DNA from: Micromonospora chokoriensis | Lineage (GTDB): Bacteria; Actinomycetota; Actinomycetes; Mycobacteriales; Micromonosporaceae | Direction of reading: 5' to 3' | Assembly (NCBI RefSeq): GCF_900091505.1 | Contig: NZ_LT607409.1 | Location: 6,820,001 to 6,884,000 of the forward strand | Length of the DNA: 64,000 nt | Made by a program: the position numbers and the translations under genes | Notes under the pieces: model-generated | Databases searched by the model: none | What the model was told of the DNA's origin: nothing | Seen by the model: the letters and a program-made list of their open reading frames with translations, nothing else | Shown here: piece after piece, positions 52,593 to 60,206 of the stretch | Numbering within the stretch: the first letter of the stretch is position 1 | Layout: each line of letters begins with the position of its first letter

Positions 52593-52636
52593 ATCACTCG
52601 CCGAACTGGGCGACATCACTCGCCGAGCTGGGCGAC
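52593..52636. repeat. 22-bp tandem duplication across the ligA stop
   Basis: atcactcgccgaactgggcgac (as two halves 52593-52603 and 52604-52614) is repeated at 52615-52636 with one change. The second copy contains the last ligA codons and the stop, the first lies just downstream. Confidence 0.7.
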
Positions 52637-54769
52637 CTCCCGCGCGGCGTCGGGGCCCGCGTCCAGCAGCAGCCGGAACCCGTCCTCGTCCAGCACCGGC
52701 ACCTTGAGGCTCGCCGCCTTGTCGGCCTTGGACCCGGGGTTGTCCCCCACGACCACGAAGCTCGTCTTCTTGGAGACCGAGCCGCTGAGCTTGCCGCCCC
52801 GGCTCTGCACGGCCTCGGCGGCCTGGTCCCGGGAGAAGCCGGCCAGTGTGCCGGTCACCACCACTGTCAGCCCTTCCAACGGGCGGGGGCCCTCGTCGAC
52901 CGCCTCCTCCGCCATCCGTACGCCCGCCTCGGCCCACTTGCGGACGACCTCCCGGTGCCAGTCCACGGCGAACCACTCGCGGATGCTGGCCGCGATGGTC
53001 GGCCCGACCCCGTCGACGGAGGACAGCTCGTCCTCGCTGGCCGCGTCGATGGCCTCCATCGAGCGGAAGTGCCGGGCGAGCGCCTGGGCGGCGGTGGGGC
53101 CGACATGGCGGATGGAGAGCGCCACCAACACCCGCCACAGGTCGCGCTCCCGGGCGACCGCCAGATTGTCCAACAACTTGACCGCGTTGCTGCCCAGCGT
53201 GCCGTCCTTGTTGACGAAGAACGGGGACCGGGACAACTGCTCGGCGTCGAGCTGGAACAGGTCGCCCTCGTCGGCGATGACGTCCGCGTCCAACAGGGCC
53301 GCCGCGCCCTTGTAACCGAGCACCTCGATATCGAACGCGCCGCGCCCGGCGAGGTGGAACACCCGCTCGCGCAGCTGTGCCGGACAGCTGCGGGTGTTGG
53401 GGCAGCGGATGTCGATGTCGCCCTCCTTCGCCGGCGCGAGCGGAGTGCCGCACGCCGGGCAGGTGGTCGGCATGACGAACGGCCGGGCGTCGGCGGGCCG
53501 CAGGTCGATCACCGGGCCGAGCACCTCGGGGATCACGTCACCGGCCTTGCGCAGCACCACCGTGTCGCCGATGAACACGCCCTTGCGTTCGACCTCCCGG
53601 GCGTTGTGCAGGGTGGCCAGCGCGACCGTCGAGCCGGCGACCCGCACCGGTTCGAGCACGGCGAACGGGGTGACCCGACCGGTGCGCCCCACGTTGACGT
53701 CGATGTCGAGCAGCTTGGTGGTGACCTCCTCCGGCGGGTACTTGAAGGCGATCGCCCACCGCGGCGCGCGACTGGTCGAGCCCAGCCGACCCTGGATGGA
53801 CACCGGGTCGACCTTGACCACGACCCCGTCGATCTCGTGCTCGACGTCGTGCCGGTGCTCGGCGTAGTAGGCGATGTATTCCGCCACGCCGGCCAGATCC
53901 CTGACGACCCGCCACCGGTCGCTGGTCGGCAGCCCCCACGCCTTCAGCGCCGCGTACGACTCGGACTGGGCGGTGGGCTGGAACCCCCGGCGGGCGCCGA
54001 TGCCGTGCACCACCAGGCGCAGCGGTCGGGAGGCGGTGATCCGTGGGTCCTTCTGCCGGAGGCTGCCCGCGGCGGCGTTGCGGGGGTTGGCGAACGGTGC
54101 CTTGCCCTGCTCCACCAGGCCTGCGTTGAGGTCGGCGAACGCGGCGACCGGGAAGTAGATCTCGCCCCGGACCTCCACCAGCTCGGGAACGTCCGGGAAC
54201 TCGGCCGACGCGGTGAGCTGGCCGGGCACGTCGCGGATGCTGCGCACGTTGGCGGTGACGTCCTCGCCGGTGCGGCCGTCGCCCCGGGTGGCCGCACGGA
54301 CCAGCCGACCCTTCTCGTAGGTCAGGTTGATCGCCAGCCCGTCGACCTTCAACTCGCACAGGTAGGGCACCGCGCCACCGGCGTCCCGCTCGACCCGCTC
54401 GGCCCACGCCGCCAACTCCTCGTCGGCGAACGCGTTGTCGAGCGACAGCATCCGCTCGGCGTGGGTGACCGGGGTGAAGTCGGTGGAGAACGTGCCACCG
54501 ACCCGTTGGGTCGGTGAGTCGGGCGTCCGCAGCGCCGGGAACTCCGCCTCCAAGGCCTCCAGCTCGCGCAACTGCTTGTCGAACTCGGCGTCGGTGATGG
54601 TCGGCGAGTCCAACACGTAATAGCGGTACTGGTGCTCGGTCAGCTCCTGGCTGAGCGTGGCGTGCCGCTCCCGGGCCTGCGGCGTGGGCTCCGCCCCGGC
54701 CGCCGCCTCCTGAGCCGGGCTGACCTGCTGACCGATCTGCTCCTCGGACACACCGCCACCTTCGGACAC
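52616..54769 (-). CDS. ligA: NAD+-dependent DNA ligase
   Basis: 717 aa from GTG 54769, which follows GGGAGG; ATG 54790 and GTG 54751 are alternatives. It seals nicks in replication and repair. Ia domain (YYVLDSPTITDAEFDKQLRE), adenylation domain with the catalytic Lys in CELKVDGLAINL, OB fold, four-Cys zinc finger (CPACGTPLAP ... CPNTRSCPAQ), helix-hairpin-helix repeats and a C-terminal BRCT domain (VVVTGTLAGFSRDQAAEAVQ) are all present. A ~35-residue polar N-terminal extension rich in Glu/Ala precedes Ia. The last codons are part of a short tandem duplication. Confidence 0.97.
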   Translation of the reverse strand: MSEGGGVSEEQIGQQVSPAQEAAAGAEPTPQARERHATLSQELTEHQYRYYVLDSPTITDAEFDKQLRELEALEAEFPALRTPDSPTQRVGGTFSTDFTPVTHAERMLSLDNAFADEELAAWAERVERDAGGAVPYLCELKVDGLAINLTYEKGRLVRAATRGDGRTGEDVTANVRSIRDVPGQLTASAEFPDVPELVEVRGEIYFPVAAFADLNAGLVEQGKAPFANPRNAAAGSLRQKDPRITASRPLRLVVHGIGARRGFQPTAQSESYAALKAWGLPTSDRWRVVRDLAGVAEYIAYYAEHRHDVEHEIDGVVVKVDPVSIQGRLGSTSRAPRWAIAFKYPPEEVTTKLLDIDVNVGRTGRVTPFAVLEPVRVAGSTVALATLHNAREVERKGVFIGDTVVLRKAGDVIPEVLGPVIDLRPADARPFVMPTTCPACGTPLAPAKEGDIDIRCPNTRSCPAQLRERVFHLAGRGAFDIEVLGYKGAAALLDADVIADEGDLFQLDAEQLSRSPFFVNKDGTLGSNAVKLLDNLAVARERDLWRVLVALSIRHVGPTAAQALARHFRSMEAIDAASEDELSSVDGVGPTIAASIREWFAVDWHREVVRKWAEAGVRMAEEAVDEGPRPLEGLTVVVTGTLAGFSRDQAAEAVQSRGGKLSGSVSKKTSFVVVGDNPGSKADKAASLKVPVLDEDGFRLLLDAGPDAAREVAQLGE

Positions 54770-54903
54770 GCCTGCGACCTCCCTGATCACGCTACTCCGG
54801 CACGGTATCGGGCCGGTGGGACAATCCGGCGTCCGCCCGCGCCGGAAGCGATGCCGCCCTCACCCGCCTTCCGTGCTGGCCCGGTGATCGACTCCCGCAC
54901 CCG

Positions 54904-55007
54904 CCTCCCGTGATCGCCTTCCTCACCCGCCTCCCGTGATCGCCTCCCTCACCCGCCTCCCGTGATCGCCTCCCTCACCCGCCTCCCGTGATCGCCTCCC
55001 TCACCCG
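54904..55007. repeat. 26-bp minisatellite, four copies
   Basis: Units start at 54904, 54930, 54956 and 54982; the core reads cctcccgtgatcgcctccct then cacccg. Copies 2-4 are identical and copy 1 has one change; a degraded fifth follows at 55008. Confidence 0.92.
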
Positions 55008-55111
55008 CTTCCCTCGGTCGACTCCATATCGGCGACGTGGTGCCTTCCCACCGCCCCGACACCCCCACATCGCCGCCCTGGAGTCGATCACCGAGCCAGG
55101 ACCGGCCGCCG

Positions 55112-55240
55112 GCACCGACGACGGCGCGTTGGGCGTTTGTTGGCAGGCGGCACCGACAACGGCACGCTGCCGCGTCGTTCACAGGCAGCACCGACAACAG
55201 CACGCTGCGGCGTTGTTGGCGGGCGGCACCGCCGGCAGCG
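55112..55240. repeat. 38-bp minisatellite, about 3.5 copies
   Basis: Units begin at 55112, 55150 and 55188, a partial one at 55226. The shared core is gcaccgac(g/a)acggc(a/g)cg followed by a tgttgg-like part; copies are 75-85 percent alike by eye. Confidence 0.75.
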
Positions 55241-55295
55241 TGCGAGGATCGCCGGACGGTGCGGCCCTCGGGGTCGCCGGAAGGCGGAGGTACGG

Positions 55296-55850
55296 ATGCC
55301 CGAGGCACTGCTCTGGGCGGTGGCGATCCTGCTGGCGGTTGCTGCCGGTTGGGCGTGGAACAGCTGGCGGCACCGGGTGTCGACCCGCCCTCCGGGCACC
55401 CGCCCGGACCGCACCGCCCCGGACCGCACCGCCCCGGACCGCGCCGGTGGTCGGCGTCCGGCTCCGCCGCGACCGCGCAACACCGACCGGCCGGCCAAGC
55501 CGCGCCCGCGTGACTCCGACCGGCACGACGCCCCGGCGCCCGGCGAGATCTGGTGGGCCGACGTGCCGTACGCCGACGGCACCGGATCGAAGGTGCGCCC
55601 CTGCCTGGTGCTTCGCGCCGACTCCCGGGGCGCCGACGTCCTGAAGATCACCAGCCAGGACAAGAGCGACCGGGACGACCACGTGCGGATCCCCACCCGG
55701 GACTGGGACCCCGGCGCGGAGCACGACAGCTACCTCAGCCTGACCGAGCCGGTCCGCCTCAGCTCGGCCGCCTTCGCCGACCACGCCGGCCGCTGCGACG
55801 CCGACCTGTGGAAGAAGGTCCGCAGCCTGCGGCACCTGCCCACCGCCTGA
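55296..55850 (+). CDS. Membrane-tethered PemK/MazF-like protein
   Basis: 184 aa from ATG 55296 after GGAGG. One N-terminal hydrophobic helix (ALLWAVAILLAVAAGWAW), an Arg/Pro-rich linker with a short repeat (RTAPD), then a PemK-like domain: PGEIWWADVPYADGTGSKVR, PCLVLR, VLKITSQDKS and YLSLTEPVRLSSAAFADHAG. PemK/MazF toxins are mRNA-cutting RNases, normally soluble and preceded by an antitoxin. No antitoxin gene is adjacent and the membrane anchor is unusual, so this may be a domesticated regulator rather than a toxin. Confidence 0.82.
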   Translation: MPEALLWAVAILLAVAAGWAWNSWRHRVSTRPPGTRPDRTAPDRTAPDRAGGRRPAPPRPRNTDRPAKPRPRDSDRHDAPAPGEIWWADVPYADGTGSKVRPCLVLRADSRGADVLKITSQDKSDRDDHVRIPTRDWDPGAEHDSYLSLTEPVRLSSAAFADHAGRCDADLWKKVRSLRHLPTA

Positions 55851-55957
55851 CCACCCACCGCCTGACCCCCGCTGCCCGGTCGCCCCGGCCATCACGTCGC
55901 GCCGATCACCGAGCCGCATCGACCGCCCTGTCGCACCAGCCCGGACTCTGAGGGCCT

Positions 55958-56032
55958 GATCCACTCGGGTTCCTGAAAAACGCGCCATCACCGGCCCCGC
56001 GATGCCCCGACTTTGTGAAACCCGAGTCGATC
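55958..56032. repeat. Inverted repeat, 14-bp arms
   Basis: gatccactcgggtt (55958-55971) and aacccgagtcgatc (56019-56032) pair with one mismatch around a 47-base spacer that contains unusual A-runs. It may be a REP-like element or a terminator for the PemK-like gene. Confidence 0.5.
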
Positions 56033-56192
56033 ACAGGCGCCCACCGGGCAGGCTGACCTCGCCCGCCGATCAGGCAAGACCGACCCGGCACGCGGACCCG
56101 ACACACAGGCCCAGCACGCCGACCGGGCGGGCTGACCCCGCCCGCCGATCAGACAGACCGACCCGGCACGCCGGCCGAGCAGGCAGGCCCCG

Positions 56193-56426
56193 TCCGCAGA
56201 CCCGACACACGGACCCGACACACAGGCCGGGCACACGGACCCGGCACACGGACCCGACACACAAGCCGGGCAGGCGGGCCCCACACACGGACCCGGCACG
56301 CAAGCTGGGCACACGGACCCGGCACGCAGACCCGACACACAGGCCGGGCACACGGACCCGGCACGCAGACCCGACACACAAGCCGGGCACACGGACCCGA
56401 CACGCGGACCCGGCACACGGTCCAGC
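56193..56426. repeat. 39-bp minisatellite array, about five copies
   Basis: Copies at 56232, 56271, 56310, 56349 and a divergent one at 56388, preceded by a shorter unit near 56193. The core is cacacggacccggcacgcag followed by acccgacacacaggccggg; copies at 56310 and 56349 differ at one base. Built from the smaller words acccg(g/a)cac. Confidence 0.85.
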
Positions 56427-56450
56427 CGGGCAGACCCGGCACGCGGCGGG

Positions 56451-57464
56451 TCAGTCCCAGGTCGAGCCGAGGGTGGCGAGCTGGTCGGCGTACTCGATGC
56501 GGTCCGCCCATTCGGTCGGCCAGGCGGCCATCCCGAGCGCCGCGCCCACGAACGCGCCGGCCAGGGCGGCGATCGAGTCGGAGTCGCCGGCGGTGGTCGC
56601 GCCCCGGGCCAGGGCGGTGACCGGGTCGTCGGCGTGCCGTACGGCGCAGAGCAGCGCGGTGGCCAGCGCCTCCTCGGCGACCCAGCCTTCTCCGGTGGCC
56701 CGGCACGGGTCGCCGCCGTCGTCCGGTCGCCCGAGCGCGTCGACCAGTCGGCCCAGCGCCACCAGGCACTCGTCCCAGCCCTGGGCGATGAACTCCTCGG
56801 GAGCTCGCGAACCGGGGCGCTGCCACAGGTCACCCAGCCACTGCTCCCGGTAGACCAGGCGCTGGGACCGCGCCCGCTCGATGAGCAGCGCGGGCACCTC
56901 GGGCAGTGTGGCTCCCGCGCGGAGCGCGAAGACCGCGTACGCGGTCAGCTCGCTGGCGGCCAGCCCTGTCGGGTGACCGTGGGTCAGCCCGGCCTGCAGC
57001 TGGGCGAGCCCGGCCAGCGTGTCCAGGTCGACGTCGAGCAGGCCGACCGGGGTGACCCGCATGTTGGCCCCGCAGCCCTTGGACCCGGCCACTGTCGCTT
57101 CCTGCCAACGCACCCCACGGCTCAGCTCGGCGCAGGCACGCAGGCAGGTCATGCCCGGGGCGCGGTTGTTGTCCGGGCTGACCGCCCAAGCCAGGAAGCG
57201 CTGTCGCAGCAGCGGCTCCACCGCCTCCGGCGTCAACGACGGCGCTTCGCGCAGCGCCCAGCCGACCGCGAGCGCCATCTGGGTGTCGTCGGTGACCAGG
57301 GCCGGCTCGCCGGACAGCTCGCGGGGGCCTGCCGGACCGTAGCGGTGCTCGATCTCGGCGACGGTCAGGAACTCGGTCGGCTTACCCAGCGCGTCACCGT
57401 AGGCGAGGCCGTAGAGCGAACCGGAGGCGCGCAGCGCGGGATTGTGGATCACGGCGGCCATCAT
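56451..57464 (-). CDS. ADP-ribosylglycohydrolase family protein (DraG-like)
   Basis: 337 aa from ATG 57464 (57461 also possible). GSLYGLAYGDALGKPTEF, LVTDDTQMALAVGWAL and the late TTAGDSDSIAALAGAFVGAA carry the paired Asp residues that bind two metals in this family, so hydrolysis of ADP-ribose from proteins, nucleic acid or small molecules is likely. No ADP-ribosyltransferase gene is nearby. Last gene of a minus-strand run, 27 bases after the VOC gene. Confidence 0.9.
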   Translation of the reverse strand: MMAAVIHNPALRASGSLYGLAYGDALGKPTEFLTVAEIEHRYGPAGPRELSGEPALVTDDTQMALAVGWALREAPSLTPEAVEPLLRQRFLAWAVSPDNNRAPGMTCLRACAELSRGVRWQEATVAGSKGCGANMRVTPVGLLDVDLDTLAGLAQLQAGLTHGHPTGLAASELTAYAVFALRAGATLPEVPALLIERARSQRLVYREQWLGDLWQRPGSRAPEEFIAQGWDECLVALGRLVDALGRPDDGGDPCRATGEGWVAEEALATALLCAVRHADDPVTALARGATTAGDSDSIAALAGAFVGAALGMAAWPTEWADRIEYADQLATLGSTWD

Positions 57465-57491
57465 GCCCGGCCGCCGCAACCCGTGCCGAGG

Positions 57492-57857
57492 TCAGTCCCA
57501 GCAGAGACAGAACGGGTGGCCGGCCGGATCGGCGTACACCCGGAAACCCTCGCCCTCGCCGGGCAGTCGCCGGGCACCGAGCGCGAGCGCCGCCTTCTCC
57601 GCGGACTCGATGTCGTCCACCGTCACATCCAGGTGGAACTGCTGAGGGCGCTCCGGGTCCGGCCAGGCCGGTGGCCGCAGGTTGAGCGCCTGCTGGAAGG
57701 CGAGACGCGGCTGGTGACCGGGCGGGCCACCCAGCACCACCCAGTCGTCGTCCGTCTCACCCTCGGCGAGAGGCACGCCGAGCAGCTCGGCGTAGAACGC
57801 CGCCAGCGCCCGTGGATCCGGGCAGTCGATCACCACTGAACGCAGCTGTCCAATCAT
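57492..57857 (-). CDS. VOC (glyoxalase-like) family protein
   Basis: 121 aa from ATG 57857. MIGQLRSVVIDCPDPRALAA, FYAELLGVPLAE, QFHLDVTVDDIESAEKAALA and VYADPAGHPFCLCWD form the two beta-alpha-beta-beta-beta modules of the vicinal oxygen chelate fold, typical of small actinobacterial dioxygenase or resistance-like proteins. The specific substrate is unknown. Spaced 27 bases from both neighbours, probably cotranscribed. Confidence 0.9.
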   Translation of the reverse strand: MIGQLRSVVIDCPDPRALAAFYAELLGVPLAEGETDDDWVVLGGPPGHQPRLAFQQALNLRPPAWPDPERPQQFHLDVTVDDIESAEKAALALGARRLPGEGEGFRVYADPAGHPFCLCWD

Positions 57858-57893
57858 GACCGTCATCCTGCCCAGCGGGTACGACAGGAAACC

Positions 57894-58898
57894 TCAGACC
57901 TCGGCGAGCCGCCGGCCGGCGTCCCGACAGGCCGCGAGCACCGCCCGCGCGTACTCCGGGGTGGCACCGGCGAGACCGCAGGCGGGAGTGACCACCACCT
58001 GCTGGGCGAGCTGCCGGCGGGGGAAGCCGAGGCGGTCCCAGAGCTGGCGTACCCGATCGGCGATCTGCGCGGAGGTCGGAGCGCGACCGGCCGACGGCGG
58101 CCGGGTCGGCGCGGCCCCGGCCAGCAACCCGAGGCCGGCGTCGACCGCCTCGCCCAGCGGGTCCAGGTCGTTGACGAGGTCCAGGTCGAGGGCGACCGCG
58201 TCGGCGCCGGTGGAGCGGATCAGCTCCAGCGGTACGTCCGGGGCGCAGCAGTGCACGAGCGTCGGTACGCCGACCGCCTCGACGACAGTACGCAGCAGCG
58301 CGGCGGCGTCCACCGACTCGACCGCCCGGTACGCGCCGAACCCGCTCTCGGTCGGCACCCGCCCGGCCAGCACGGCCGGCAGCGACGGTTCGTCCACCTG
58401 GAGCAGCACCGACGCCCGGGGCACCCGCCGGGCCACCGCCGCGACGTGGGCGCGCAGCCCCTCGGCGAGGGAACCGGTCAGATCGCGGACCGCGCCGGCG
58501 TCGCGCAACAGTCGGCCGCCGATCGGCAGCTCCAGGGAGGCGGCAAGCGTGAGCGGCCCGGCGGTCTGCACCTTGATCGGCCCGGCGTACTCCTCGGCCT
58601 GCTCGGCGAGCTGGTCCAGGTCGCGTTCCATCAGGTCGAGGGCCCGGCGCAGGTCGCGGCCCGGGCGCGGGGCGACCCGCCACCGGCCGGCGTACACCTC
58701 GACGGGCAGGTCGACCAGCAGGCCGGCGGAACGGCCGATCAGGTCCGCACCGGGGCCACGGGCCGGCAGTTCGGGCAGGTGGGGCAGGTCGGGAAGCTCA
58801 CCGAGGACCACCCGCTGGGCCTCGCCGATGTCGGTGCCGGGCAGCGAGCCGATGCCGGTTGCCGAGCCCGCCGGCCAGGGCCACGCCTGATCTGTCAC
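57894..58898 (-). CDS. Methionine synthase-like (MetE C-terminal/UROD-like) protein
   Basis: 334 aa, MTDQAWPWPAGSATGIGSLP. It corresponds to the C-terminal catalytic half of cobalamin-independent methionine synthase only: IKVQTAGPLTLAASL, VLLQVDEPSLPAVLAG, the zinc ligands in LVHCCAPDVPLELI and the late VVTPACGLAGATPE. Short forms of this kind may transfer methyl groups to homocysteine from donors other than folate, or act in another thiol methylation. Between mnmA (38-base gap) and the VOC gene. Confidence 0.85.
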   Translation of the reverse strand: MTDQAWPWPAGSATGIGSLPGTDIGEAQRVVLGELPDLPHLPELPARGPGADLIGRSAGLLVDLPVEVYAGRWRVAPRPGRDLRRALDLMERDLDQLAEQAEEYAGPIKVQTAGPLTLAASLELPIGGRLLRDAGAVRDLTGSLAEGLRAHVAAVARRVPRASVLLQVDEPSLPAVLAGRVPTESGFGAYRAVESVDAAALLRTVVEAVGVPTLVHCCAPDVPLELIRSTGADAVALDLDLVNDLDPLGEAVDAGLGLLAGAAPTRPPSAGRAPTSAQIADRVRQLWDRLGFPRRQLAQQVVVTPACGLAGATPEYARAVLAACRDAGRRLAEV

Positions 58899-58936
58899 GG
58901 CCGACAGGCTATCCCGCCGGCACCCGGGCCGTGCGG

Positions 58937-60010
58937 TCAGCCGGTGATGGTCGCCGAGCCGAGGACCACGTCACCGGCCGGGTCCGGCCGGTACGCGACA
59001 AGGGCCTGACCGGCGGCGACGCCGCGTACCGGCTGGCGCAGCTCGGCGTGCAGCAGGTCACCGTCGAGGGCGACCGTGGCGGGCACCACGCTGCCGTGCG
59101 CGCGCAACTGCACCTCGCACTCCACCGGAGAGTCCGGAAGCGCGCCGCCGGTCCAGACCGGACGAACGGCACGGACCTCGGACACCTCCAACGCCTCGGC
59201 CGGGCCGACGGTCACCGTGTTGGTCTTCGGGGTGATGGAGAGCACGTAGCGCGGCCGGCCGTCCGGGGCGGGCCGGTCCAGGTGCAGCCCGCGACGCTGC
59301 CCCACGGTGTACGCGTACGCGCCGGTGTGGCTGCCGACCACCGCGCCGGTGCTCGCGTCCACCACGTCGCCGGGCGCCTCGCCGAGCCGGCCGGCGAGGA
59401 AGCCACGGGTGTCGCCGTCGGCGATGAAGCAGATGTCGTGCGAGTCGGGCTTGTCGGCGACCGCCAGGCCACGCTCGGCGGCTTCCGCGCGGACCTGCGC
59501 CTTGGTCGAGTCACCCAGCGGGAAGATCGACCGGTCCAGCTGCTCGCGGGTGAGCACGGCCAGCACGTACGACTGGTCCTTCGCCACGTCGACACTGCGT
59601 CGCAGCAGCCCGTCGGGGCCGAGCCGGGCGTGGTGCCCGGTCACCACCGCGTCGAAGCCCAGCGCCACCGCCCGGTCCAGCACCGCCGCAAACTTGATCT
59701 TCTCGTTGCACCGCAGGCAGGGGTTCGGCGTGCGACCGGCCGCGTACTCGGCGACGAAGTCGTCCACCACGTCCTCGTGGAAGCGGTCGGCCATGTCCCA
59801 CACGTAGAAGGGGATGCCGATCACGTCGGCGGCCCGGCGGGCGTCGCGGGAATCCTCCAGGGTGCAGCAGCCGCGCGCCCCGGTCCGATAGGTCTGTGGG
59901 TTGCGGGCCAGCGCCAGGTGTACGCCCGTCACGTCGTGCCCGGCCTCCACCGCCCGCGCCGCCGCCACGGCCGAGTCAACCCCGCCCGACATCGCCGCCA
60001 GAACCCTCAC
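58937..60010 (-). CDS. mnmA: tRNA-specific 2-thiouridylase
   Basis: 357 aa from GTG 60010 (VRVLAAMSGGVDSAVAAARA). It makes 2-thiouridine at the wobble base of Lys, Glu and Gln tRNAs using persulfide sulfur. The PP-loop SGGVDS is at residues 8-13; the two catalytic Cys are in GRTPNPCLRCNE and SHDICFIADGD; tRNA-binding and C-terminal barrel domains follow (YTVGQRRGLHL). A cysteine desulfurase gene lies just upstream on the same strand and probably supplies the sulfur. Confidence 0.96.
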   Translation of the reverse strand: MRVLAAMSGGVDSAVAAARAVEAGHDVTGVHLALARNPQTYRTGARGCCTLEDSRDARRAADVIGIPFYVWDMADRFHEDVVDDFVAEYAAGRTPNPCLRCNEKIKFAAVLDRAVALGFDAVVTGHHARLGPDGLLRRSVDVAKDQSYVLAVLTREQLDRSIFPLGDSTKAQVRAEAAERGLAVADKPDSHDICFIADGDTRGFLAGRLGEAPGDVVDASTGAVVGSHTGAYAYTVGQRRGLHLDRPAPDGRPRYVLSITPKTNTVTVGPAEALEVSEVRAVRPVWTGGALPDSPVECEVQLRAHGSVVPATVALDGDLLHAELRQPVRGVAAGQALVAYRPDPAGDVVLGSATITG

Positions 60011-60059
60011 CCGTCCACTCCCCTTCCCCGTTCCCAGGAACAACCCTATCCACCCGCCT

Positions 60060-60152
60060 CCCAACCCCGTCGATCATGGAGTTGTGGTGCCCGGAGACGC
60101 CGAGAAGGCACCTTTTGTCACCCACCACAACTCCATGATCGACGGGGTTGGG
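60060..60152. repeat. 30-bp perfect inverted repeat (REP-like element)
   Basis: Arms 60060-60089 and 60123-60152 are exact complements (core gtcgatcatggagttgtggt), with a 33-base loop. It lies between the desulfurase and mnmA genes. Length and perfection exceed what a terminator needs, and the arms contain the word tgatcgac, which also appears in the repeat at 55958-56032. Confidence 0.9.
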
Positions 60153-60206
60153 GGCGGGACGGGGCGGGGGCGGGGCGGGGCGGGGCGGGGGCGGGGGCGG
60201 GGCGGG
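60144..60206 (+). other. G-quadruplex-prone G-tract
   Basis: About 63 bases that are almost only runs of three to five G separated by single C or short spacers, on the plus strand, overlapping the edge of the inverted repeat and ending one base before the desulfurase stop codon (on minus). Confidence 0.8.

Larger units (their letters stand above)
54770..55295. other. Repeat-rich gap between ligA and the PemK-like gene
   Basis: About 525 bases without a supportable gene. It holds a 26-bp minisatellite (54904-55007, with degenerate flanks from ~54871) and a 38-bp one (55112-55240). The ligA and PemK promoters must lie here; no confident -10 was seen. Confidence 0.6.
55851..56450. other. Gene-free repeat region before the ADP-ribosylglycohydrolase-like gene
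   Basis: Six hundred bases with no credible gene. It holds an inverted repeat (55958-56032) and a long 39-bp periodic array (56193-56426), with looser repeats of the same words from ~56070. Long open frames here (for example 56070-56390, minus) only reflect the repeat composition. Confidence 0.6.

Noticed and set aside
56070..56390. 106-aa Cys/Val-rich repeat protein on the minus strand
   Set aside because: Produced by the 39-bp repeats; other frames are open too, there is no ribosome site and no normal codon bias.
56193..56426. CRISPR array
   Set aside because: The 39-bp units are head-to-tail with no unique spacers and no cas genes are near; the same holds for the 26-bp and 38-bp arrays.
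55988..56833. 281-aa minus-strand frame
   Set aside because: Combines repeat sequence with an out-of-frame shadow of the ADP-ribosylglycohydrolase-like gene.
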